A DNA stretch of 22,044 nt from assembly GCA_015522395.1 (NCBI GenBank), contig WAMH01000165.1, positions 1 to 22,044 on the forward strand, read 5' to 3'. The notes beneath the pieces were generated by a model that was not told the DNA's origin, searched no databases, and was given only the letters and a program-made list of their open reading frames with translations. Both the position numbers and the translations under genes were made by a program. The DNA comes from Thermococcus sp. (GTDB lineage Archaea > Methanobacteriota_B > Thermococci > Thermococcales > Thermococcaceae). Within the stretch, counting starts at the first letter, position 1. Every line of letters starts with the position of its first letter. This document shows positions 14,911 through 20,848 of the stretch, one piece after another.

Positions 14911-15346
14911 CATCCTCATTTTTTGGAGGATCCTGCTCAGGGGTTGTTGTTACCTCCTCCTCACTTAAATTGTCCTTTCGTGTAATCTGGCTTACGATTT
15001 CAAAGGCCTTTTTTGTAACTTTGGCCCTGGCGATCCATTTCTTTATGTATTCTTTGGGAGGGAAGTCTATGGCGTTGCAGGGACAGAGGGTCGCACAGGT
15101 TGAACAGCCGACCATGCAGTTGTACGGTCTTGCCACCACAGGCTTTCCCTCGTCGGTGTCCCAGTCGAAAACGCGCCTTCCGCATGTGACGAAGCAGATC
15201 CCACAGCCAGCGCAGACGTCGTAGTTGATCCGGGGATACCACTCTATCTCCTTCCTTTCAATGCCCCACCACGGAATAACGCTCAGATCCTTAACATCTC
15301 TGCCAAGGGCATCCTTCCCTATGACCTGGGCCTTAACGTTAGACAT
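14903..15346 (-). CDS. Dicluster 4Fe-4S ferredoxin-like protein
   Basis: A 147-residue protein with two Fe-S motifs: CAGCGICFVTC (Cys45, 48, 51, 55) and CMVGCSTCATLCPC (Cys77, 81, 84, 88, with an extra Cys90). The second has C-x3-C where a standard ferredoxin has C-x2-C. N- and C-terminal extensions of about 40 and 55 residues go beyond a simple ferredoxin, so it is more likely an electron-transfer subunit or partner of a larger enzyme. The start is ATG 15346, five bases after GAGGTGA; an earlier ATG at 15364 lies before that ribosome site and is rejected. The gene is divergent from sufC and shares an intergenic region holding an extended SurR motif. Its 3' end overlaps the TSUP gene by eight bases. 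Confidence 0.88.
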   Translation of the reverse strand: MSNVKAQVIGKDALGRDVKDLSVIPWWGIERKEIEWYPRINYDVCAGCGICFVTCGRRVFDWDTDEGKPVVARPYNCMVGCSTCATLCPCNAIDFPPKEYIKKWIARAKVTKKAFEIVSQITRKDNLSEEEVTTTPEQDPPKNEDVK

Positions 15347-15378
15347 TTCGCTCACCTCAATCATTGCTAAGAATTTTT

Positions 15379-15451
15379 ATTTAAAATATTTTTCAAATGT
15401 ATTCGTTGTTAACCATTGGTTCTGGACGCTTCTGCCCAGAAAATTTTAAAT
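15379..15451. promoter_or_regulatory. Divergent ferredoxin/suf promoters
   Basis: Minus strand TTTTAAAT (15379-15386) lies about 33 bases before the ferredoxin ATG. Plus strand TTTTAAAT (15444-15451) lies about 25 bases before the sufC start at 15475, indicating a leaderless suf transcript. The SurR-type site is about midway between the two. Confidence 0.6.
15405..15421. promoter_or_regulatory. Candidate SurR binding site, extended motif GTTn3AACn5GTT
   Basis: GTT-GTT-AAC-CATTG-GTT matches exactly the extended motif reported for SurR, the redox-sensitive sulfur response regulator of Pyrococcus and Thermococcus. It is about 20 bases upstream of the ferredoxin TATA box and about 22 bases upstream of the suf TATA box, a position from which SurR would be expected to activate. 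Confidence 0.6.
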
Positions 15452-15474
15452 CCAAATTCATGTGAAAATTATTG

Positions 15475-16191
15475 ATGAAAATGCTCTGCCTGAGAAACGT
15501 TGAGTATGAGAAAAACGGCCGGAAAATCCTTCACGGTGTTAACATGACCTTCAGGGATGGCATGAGCTACTCGATACTCGGCCCCAACGGTGCCGGAAAG
15601 TCGACGATAGCGAGAATCCTGATGGGTGAGCTAAAGCCCACCGCCGGCGGGGTTCTCCTCGATGGAAGGGACATCACGGGGCTTGGCGTTACCGAGAGGG
15701 CCAGACTGGGGATAAGCATGGCCTGGCAGGAGCCGGCACGCTACGAGGGGATAAGGATCAGGGAGTACCTCACCCTCGGCGGGAAGCTGAAGGCTGAGGA
15801 GGACGAGATAAGGGAGGTACTTGAGCTTGTCGGCCTTCCCTATGAACTCTACGCGGGAAGGATGATAGACAAAACCCTCAGCGGCGGCGAGAGGAAGAGG
15901 ATTGAGCTGGCCTCGCTCCTCCTCCTAAAGCCGAGGTATGCTATCCTAGACGAGCCCGACTCGGGTCTCGACATAACCGCCGGCGAGCTTATCGAGGAGC
16001 TTTTGGGCCGGTTCAGGAGGGCCGGGACTACGGTTATCCTGATCACTCACCACGATGAGATAGCCGGAAAGACGGATTTTGCCTACTTCGTCTGCGCCGG
16101 CAGGCTCGTCAAGAAGGGCTTCTCGCGGGAGGTCGTTGAGTACTACAGAAGAACCTGCGGAAGGTGCCTCTTCGTGGAGGGGTCGCCATGA
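15475..16191 (+). CDS. sufC: SufC-type ABC ATPase of Fe-S cluster assembly
   Basis: A 238-residue cytoplasmic ATPase that powers Fe-S cluster assembly on the SufB/D scaffold. Visible motifs are Walker A GPNGAGKST (36-44), Q-loop MAWQEPARY, signature LSGGERKR (from 135), Walker B YAILDEPDSGLD and the H-loop histidine in ITHHDE. The DEPDSGLD form is typical of SufC rather than of transport ATPases. Its stop overlaps the next gene as ATGA (16188-16191), so the two are translationally coupled. The start is uncertain between 15475 and 15481; the TATA box about 25 bases upstream of 15475 suggests a leaderless mRNA. A C-terminal CGRC pair (TCGRCLF) is unusual for SufC and could bind metal. Confidence 0.92.
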   Translation: MKMLCLRNVEYEKNGRKILHGVNMTFRDGMSYSILGPNGAGKSTIARILMGELKPTAGGVLLDGRDITGLGVTERARLGISMAWQEPARYEGIRIREYLTLGGKLKAEEDEIREVLELVGLPYELYAGRMIDKTLSGGERKRIELASLLLLKPRYAILDEPDSGLDITAGELIEELLGRFRRAGTTVILITHHDEIAGKTDFAYFVCAGRLVKKGFSREVVEYYRRTCGRCLFVEGSP

Positions 16192-17138
16192 CGATAAAGG
16201 TTGACCGCGTGAAGGAGTATGAGGCCCTGCTCGATATATACGAGCGCGAGGGACTTGACACGTCGCTCTTCGGGGACAGGATAGCCGCGATAATCATCAG
16301 CGGGGACAGGATAATCGGCCTCAACAACGTTCCGGGAGTTGAGATAAAGGGAGAGGAGATAGAGAACGGGGTTAGGGCCGACGTGAGGATAGCGGACGGG
16401 GTGGAGCTTCCCTTCCCGATTCACCTCTGCACCGGCTACCTCAAGGGCGAGGGCTACCAGCGGGTTGAGTTCAGCATTACCGTTGGAAAGAACTCGAAGG
16501 TGAAGTTCACCTCCCACTGCATATTCCCCTACGCGAAGGACTTCACCCACGAGGCGATATCGAAGATAACGGTCGGTGAGAACTCCTCGGTGCTCTACGA
16601 CGACGAGCACGTACACGGAGAGGGCGTCAGAATGATAAGCAAGACAGAGGTTGATGTTAAGGCCGGCGGTCGCTACACCGGGAAGTTCACCCTCACGAAG
16701 CACCGCGCGAGGGAGCTTAAGCTTGAGATGACCGCGAAGCTTGCCGAGAGGGCCGTTGCCGAGCTGACCTCGAAGGTTAAAGCTGTACAAGACGACTCGG
16801 TCGAGATAAGGGAAGTCCTCCTGCTGGAAGGGACACACTCCAGGGGCGACCTAAAGAGCACGGTTATAGCGTTTGATAACTCAAGGGTCAACGTCGTGAA
16901 CGAAGCGTATGGCTTAGGCGACTACGCGAAGGGCCACGTCGAGTGTCATGAGGTTGTGAAGGGGGAAGCTGACGTCCAGACGGTTCCTTTGCTCAGGGTA
17001 AAGAACGACAAGGCGGAACTCACACACGAGGCCTCAATAGGGAGGATAAACGAGGCCCAGCTGGTCCAGCTCATGGCGAAGGGATTAACCGAGGATGAAG
17101 CGGCGGAGCTGATTATAAAGGGACTTCTCGGGGAGTAG
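16188..17138 (+). CDS. sufB: SufB/SufD-family Fe-S scaffold protein
   Basis: A 316-residue single SufB/D-type protein, shorter than bacterial SufB (about 480-490). It shows the beta-helix core and the conserved C-terminal block: HSRGDLKSTV, HVEC (Cys253) and LTHEASIGRI (His280, Glu281). These correspond to the cysteine and His/Glu region important for cluster building in SufB. Together with SufC this is the minimal two-gene form known as SMS in archaea, in which one B-type protein replaces the SufB-SufD heterodimer. The ATG at 16188 overlaps the sufC stop (ATGA) and has GGAGGGG before it. The stop codon abuts the convergent NifX-like gene with no base in between, so transcripts of the two must overlap. 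Confidence 0.92.
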   Translation: MTIKVDRVKEYEALLDIYEREGLDTSLFGDRIAAIIISGDRIIGLNNVPGVEIKGEEIENGVRADVRIADGVELPFPIHLCTGYLKGEGYQRVEFSITVGKNSKVKFTSHCIFPYAKDFTHEAISKITVGENSSVLYDDEHVHGEGVRMISKTEVDVKAGGRYTGKFTLTKHRARELKLEMTAKLAERAVAELTSKVKAVQDDSVEIREVLLLEGTHSRGDLKSTVIAFDNSRVNVVNEAYGLGDYAKGHVECHEVVKGEADVQTVPLLRVKNDKAELTHEASIGRINEAQLVQLMAKGLTEDEAAELIIKGLLGE

Positions 17139-17534
17139 CTATTCCCGCTTTTCGCAGTTTCCCCTGTGTTTTTTCTCGTGCTCTATCTTCTCCCTCCAGT
17201 TGGGGTCGACTTCGAGAACCTGTTCGATGAAGGCCTTAACAACGTCCTTAATCGGCCCGTAGGCGCCGGTGACGACCGCTATTCCAAAGTCGTTGAAGTA
17301 GCTCAGGGCTTTCCTTCCCATGCCGTACGCCAAGACAACCTCCCCGCCGTGCTCCTTCACGAAGCCCGGCAGGTCTCCAGGCCCGTGCTCCTCGAAGGGA
17401 ACCTCAACGACCTCATGGCCCTTAATCTCGTTGTCCTCGATATCGACGAAGACGAAGTACTTAGCTTTTCCAAAGTGACCGCTGACGTTGCTTTCCAGCC
17501 CCCTATTATCTTCCGCAGGGATTGCGATTCTCAT
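17139..17534 (-). CDS. NifX/NifB C-terminal (dinitrogenase Fe-Mo cofactor)-like protein
   Basis: A 131-residue small cytoplasmic protein. MRIAIPAEDN, SNVSGHFGKAKYFVFVD and EVVLAYGMGRKAL are typical of the MTH1175/NifX family, which binds or carries metal-sulfur clusters. There is no nitrogenase context, so the job here is more likely Fe-S or metal handling beside the suf genes. The charged C-terminal end has a His and a Cys (HEKKHRGNC). The start is ATG 17534, with GGTGGTGA before it; longer in-frame starts up to 17591 pass through the TATA box and are rejected. The stop is directly adjacent to the sufB stop. Confidence 0.85.
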   Translation of the reverse strand: MRIAIPAEDNRGLESNVSGHFGKAKYFVFVDIEDNEIKGHEVVEVPFEEHGPGDLPGFVKEHGGEVVLAYGMGRKALSYFNDFGIAVVTGAYGPIKDVVKAFIEQVLEVDPNWREKIEHEKKHRGNCEKRE

Positions 17535-17565
17535 CTTCACCACCATATCTATGAACATCTTTTCA

Positions 17566-17590
17566 GATATAAACCTTGTGCATGTGCACA
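17566..17590 (-). promoter_or_regulatory. Promoter of the NifX-like gene with a palindrome at the BRE
   Basis: Minus-strand TTTATATC (17566-17573) is the TATA box, about 32 bases before ATG 17534. Immediately upstream, TGTGCA-TG-TGCACA (17577-17590) is a perfect palindrome overlapping the BRE position, a good place for a repressor. Confidence 0.5.
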
Positions 17591-17758
17591 TTTATTTTTA
17601 TCCCTCTAATTCCATGGGGCATCCAATTGCCGCAACTCGTACCCTTCGCCGCGTTGGGGCGTGGCTCCACTTATAAACAGTAGTACACGGGGGAATTTTC
17701 ACTTTAATCTCCTTGTTCGCGCCCGATTGGCTGTTCCTTCTTACACACATTTGACCCA
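17591..17758. other. Intergenic stretch with a GC-rich block of unknown role
   Basis: Between the NifX-like promoter and the usp promoter lies about 170 bases without a recognisable gene. An inner block (about 17613-17670) is GC-rich against AT-rich flanks. It has a 20-codon open frame on the plus strand (17613-17676) that matches nothing I know. A TTTATAA on the minus strand (about 17670-17678) could drive a short transcript through it. It may be a small RNA or a gene remnant. Confidence 0.3.
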
Positions 17759-17806
17759 AAAAGTTTAAAAATGATTAGGTTCCCCTAATTGATTGAAGAA
17801 AAATTA
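17759..17806 (+). promoter_or_regulatory. usp-ACR3 operon promoter with a palindromic operator
   Basis: AAAAAGTTTAAAAA (17758-17771) is BRE plus TATA. The perfect inverted repeat ATTAGG-TTCC-CCTAAT (17774-17789) follows at the expected transcription start. ATTGAAGAAAAATTA (17792-17806) in the leader is identical to the leader of membrane protein B (13094-13108). Confidence 0.65.
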
Positions 17807-17834
17807 AGATGAAAAAAATAACAGGTGATGTGAG

Positions 17835-18323
17835 ATGTTTAGGAAGGTGCTGTTCCCGACGGATTTCAGTGAAGGCTCCCACAGGGCCGCGAAGCGGTTT
17901 GAAAAGACGAACGAAGTTCCGGTGGGGGAGGTCATCCTCCTCCACGTCATCGACGAGGGGACAATGGAGGACCTAATGAACGGCTACTCGCTCCTCTACG
18001 AGGATGAGGAGGTCGAGTTCGAGGAGGTGAAGAAAAGGCTTAAGGAAAAGATCATGGAGAAACTCCAGGCGAAGGTCGAGGACGTGAAGAAGACCTTCAA
18101 GACGGACAAAGTCAAGCCCGTCGTCCGCTTCGGCTTTCCATGGGAGGAGATAGTTAATGTTGCAGAGGAAGAGGACGTCTCCCTCATAATCCTCCCGACC
18201 CACGGGAAGCTTGGATTCTCCAAGGAACTCATCGGCTCAACCGCAATGCGCGTGCTGAAGAAGACTTACCGCCCCGTTCTGCTCATAAAGCCAAAGTGCA
18301 GGTGCGGAGGTGAGGAGGAATGA
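17835..18323 (+). CDS. Universal stress protein (UspA family)
   Basis: A 162-residue single-domain Usp. It starts MFRKVLFPTDFSEGS and ends STAMRVLKKTYRPVLLIKP, both family marks. The ATP-binding motif G-x2-G-x9-G-[ST] is present except that the first glycine is proline (P-TH-G-KLGFSKELI-GS), so nucleotide binding is uncertain. The C-terminus adds KCRCGG with a Cys-x-Cys pair, unusual for the family and a possible soft-metal or metalloid ligand. Usp proteins act in the cytoplasm as stress or regulatory factors and are often paired with transporters. The ATG at 17835 follows AGGTGATGTGAG. The stop overlaps the start of the next gene (ATGA, 18320-18323), so the two are coupled. Confidence 0.9.
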   Translation: MFRKVLFPTDFSEGSHRAAKRFEKTNEVPVGEVILLHVIDEGTMEDLMNGYSLLYEDEEVEFEEVKKRLKEKIMEKLQAKVEDVKKTFKTDKVKPVVRFGFPWEEIVNVAEEEDVSLIILPTHGKLGFSKELIGSTAMRVLKKTYRPVLLIKPKCRCGGEEE

Positions 18324-19348
18324 ACTGGCTGAAGTTTAAGAACCACCTTGATAAGTACCTCCCGGTTTACGTTATTCTGGCGATGCTGGCAGGATTCTAC
18401 GTTGGAACGCACACGAACCTCAAGCCCTATCACGAAACGCTCAAGACCCTCAACATGCTCGTCGTCATCAGCATGATCTACCCGATGATGATAAACCTGC
18501 GTCTCGGCGAGCTTAAGAACAGCGCCAAGCTCGGGAAGCAGCTGGCCATAGCCCTCACTATGGGCCTTGTGATCTCCCCGCTCATCATGTACGGCGCGAT
18601 ATGGCTGACCGAGCTTTTCCACCCGGTTAATCACATGCTCGCCCTTGGACTCCTCCTGGCGGTGGTTGTTCCGTGCTCCTCAATGAGCATAGCCTACACC
18701 GGCTTCACCAAGGGCAACATCGAGCTCGCAACCATCGTCGTGGCTTTGAGCTTCACCCTGGCAATAGTCACCGTTCCGGCGTGGCTCAAGGTCTTCGCTT
18801 CCAGCTACCACGTCGCTATCTCGGTCTGGCTCCTCGTCAAGACCATCCTCATCGTCGTCATAACGCCGATGATACTCGGCGTCCTCACTAGGGCCTACCT
18901 CATGGGCAAGCTCGGCCCGGAGGGCTTCCTCAGGATCAAACCGGCCTTCCCAGCAATCTCGCTCCTCGGCATGTACACCATCGTCTTCCTCATCTTCATG
19001 GAGAAGGCGAAGCTCATAGCGGCGAAGCCCGAGATAGTGGGGATAGCGTTAATACCGCTGGCCCTCTACTACATCATTGCCCTCCTCTTCATGACCATCG
19101 TGGACAGAGTCGCCGGGATACCCTATAAGGACCACATGGCTATAACCTTCACCTCAGTAGGAAAGAACGAGGGAACCGCTATGGCAATAGCCTTAGCGGC
19201 TGGAACCGGCCTCATGGCAATTGCCCCGGCGGTAACCCCCATAGCCCAGATACCCTTCCTCGTTGGCTACGTCAAGATCTGGAAGGCAATAGCCGGACTG
19301 TGGAAGTGCAAGGTCAAGGATGAGGAGGCCGCCCCCAAGGCGGCTTGA
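18320..19348 (+). CDS. ACR3/BASS-superfamily transporter (arsenite or organic-anion type)
   Basis: A 342-residue membrane protein with about ten helices. The helix-break motif VVPCSSMSIAYTGFTKGN (Cys119) matches the conserved Pro-Cys and Lys-Gly-Asn region of ACR3 arsenite permeases, and SVGKNEGTAMAIA lies in the second conserved broken helix, where ACR3 has its essential glutamate. The match is to the BASS/ACR3 superfamily in general, so arsenite, antimonite or an organic anion are all possible. The ATG overlaps the usp stop and GGAGGTGAGGAGG lies just before it, so this is the second gene of a two-gene operon under the palindromic operator. A neighbouring arsenate reductase is not seen. Confidence 0.82.
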   Translation: MNWLKFKNHLDKYLPVYVILAMLAGFYVGTHTNLKPYHETLKTLNMLVVISMIYPMMINLRLGELKNSAKLGKQLAIALTMGLVISPLIMYGAIWLTELFHPVNHMLALGLLLAVVVPCSSMSIAYTGFTKGNIELATIVVALSFTLAIVTVPAWLKVFASSYHVAISVWLLVKTILIVVITPMILGVLTRAYLMGKLGPEGFLRIKPAFPAISLLGMYTIVFLIFMEKAKLIAAKPEIVGIALIPLALYYIIALLFMTIVDRVAGIPYKDHMAITFTSVGKNEGTAMAIALAAGTGLMAIAPAVTPIAQIPFLVGYVKIWKAIAGLWKCKVKDEEAAPKAA

Positions 19349-19423
19349 CTTCTTTCTATTTCCCCACCATCCCTGCGGTTTCTCCACTTAGGTCAACGGA
19401 GGGATATCCCAAAGGTGACGAAA

Positions 19424-20848
19424 ATGAAGGTGCTCCTGATTCTTCCCCCAACCGACAGCGCAATAAAGCGGGTTGTCGGCACCACAGGTCCACCCCTTGG
19501 CTTAGCTTACCTCGCCTCAATGATCCGCGAGGAGCACGACGTCAGGATAATCGACGGCATAGCCGAGGATCTAACGTTTGAAGACGTCATGAAAATACTA
19601 AAACGCTACGACCCGGACATGGTTGGGATAACCGCCACCACTTCGGCCATATACGACGCCTACGCCGTTGCAAAGATAGCCAAGAACCTCAACGAGAACG
19701 TCTTTGTCGTAATGGGAGGGCCCCACGTTACGTTCACACCGGAGCTGACGATGAGGGAGTGCCCGTGCATAGATGCAGTGGTCAGGGGGGAGGGTGAACT
19801 CACATTCAAGGAACTCGTTGATGCTGTCGACAAGGGCCGTTCGTTGAAGGGCATCCTCGGGCTGTCCTATCAGGAAGAGAACGGCAAGATACGGAACGAG
19901 CCTCCGAGACCCCTCATACAGAACGTGGACGATATCCCAATCCCCTCCTACGACCTCCTTCCAATGGATAAGTACATCGCCGATAAAACACCCTTTGGGA
20001 CGATAATGACGAGCAGGGGTTGCCCATTCAACTGCGCTTTCTGCTCCTCCTCGCTTCAGTTCGGGAAGAGGTGGCGCGGCCACAGCGTGGACAGGGTCAT
20101 AGAAGAACTCTCCATACTCCGCTACGATTACGGCAGGAGGGAGATAGAGTTCCTCGATGATACGTTCACACTCAACAAGGTCAGGGCCGTTAAGATAGCC
20201 GAGGCCATAAAGAGGGAGGGACTTGACATAACCTGGACGGCATCCTCAAGGGTGAACACGTTCAACGAAAAGGTTGCAAAGGCTATGAAAGCCGGGGGCT
20301 GCCACACTGTTTACTTTGGCATAGAGTCAGGCTCCCAGAAAACGCTGGACTTCATAGGGAAGGGTATAACACCAGAACAGTCGCTTGAGGCGGTTAAGAC
20401 CGCCAAAAAAGCCGGACTTCAGGCGCTCGGCTCTTTTATAATCGGCTTCCCGCAGGAGACGAGGGAGGAAGTCGAGACGACAATAAAGTTCGCCAAGAAG
20501 GTTGGAGTTGACTTCGCCCAGTTCACGATAGCGACACCCTACCCGGGAACGAGACTCTGGACCTACGCGATTCAGAACAACCTCCTCCTAACGAGAAACT
20601 GGAGAAAGTACACGACCATCGACCCGGTTATGAAGTTGAAGCACTTCACCCCCGAGGGCATCGCAAAGATGCTGAGGAGGGCTTACCTATCCTTCTACCT
20701 GAGGCCAAAGGTTCTCCTGAAAGACCTTCTAGAGAGACACGGGTTCATTCTTAAGAGGGCGATCCGCGGCATCCTCAACATTTACTACGGCACGAAAAGA
20801 AGCAGAGAAGCCGGCGAGATTCCTCTCAAAACTATGTCCTTTGATTGA
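19424..20848 (+). CDS. B12-binding-type radical SAM protein (COG1032)
   Basis: A 474-residue protein. Residues 1-135 form a Rossmann-like cobalamin-binding-type domain (MKVLLILPPTDS, VGITATTSA, VMGGPHVT), without the DxHxxG cobalamin-ligand motif. The radical SAM motif CPFNCAFC follows (Cys200, Cys204, Cys207), with FLDDTF and FGIESGS typical of this class. Relatives carry out methylations, ring closures and lipid changes; in archaea the class includes the GDGT ring synthases. I cannot tell the substrate. The start is ATG 19424, preceded by AGGTGACG; an in-frame GTG at 19415 lies inside that site. There is no clear promoter in the 75 bases after the transporter gene, so it may be read through from the usp operon. 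Its 3' end overlaps the convergent flavoprotein gene by 17 bases. Confidence 0.85.
   Translation: MKVLLILPPTDSAIKRVVGTTGPPLGLAYLASMIREEHDVRIIDGIAEDLTFEDVMKILKRYDPDMVGITATTSAIYDAYAVAKIAKNLNENVFVVMGGPHVTFTPELTMRECPCIDAVVRGEGELTFKELVDAVDKGRSLKGILGLSYQEENGKIRNEPPRPLIQNVDDIPIPSYDLLPMDKYIADKTPFGTIMTSRGCPFNCAFCSSSLQFGKRWRGHSVDRVIEELSILRYDYGRREIEFLDDTFTLNKVRAVKIAEAIKREGLDITWTASSRVNTFNEKVAKAMKAGGCHTVYFGIESGSQKTLDFIGKGITPEQSLEAVKTAKKAGLQALGSFIIGFPQETREEVETTIKFAKKVGVDFAQFTIATPYPGTRLWTYAIQNNLLLTRNWRKYTTIDPVMKLKHFTPEGIAKMLRRAYLSFYLRPKVLLKDLLERHGFILKRAIRGILNIYYGTKRSREAGEIPLKTMSFD

Noticed and set aside
17398..17411. Sequence like the AGGTTCCCTT operator inside the NifX-like gene
   Set aside because: It lies within coding sequence and is explained by common codons.
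17139..17534. Nitrogen fixation gene from the NifX-like domain
   Set aside because: No nitrogenase genes are near, and this domain is common in non-fixing archaea.
17613..17676. 20-codon open frame as a small gene
   Set aside because: No ribosome site, no recognisable protein and no conservation data; kept only as part of the unexplained intergenic block.
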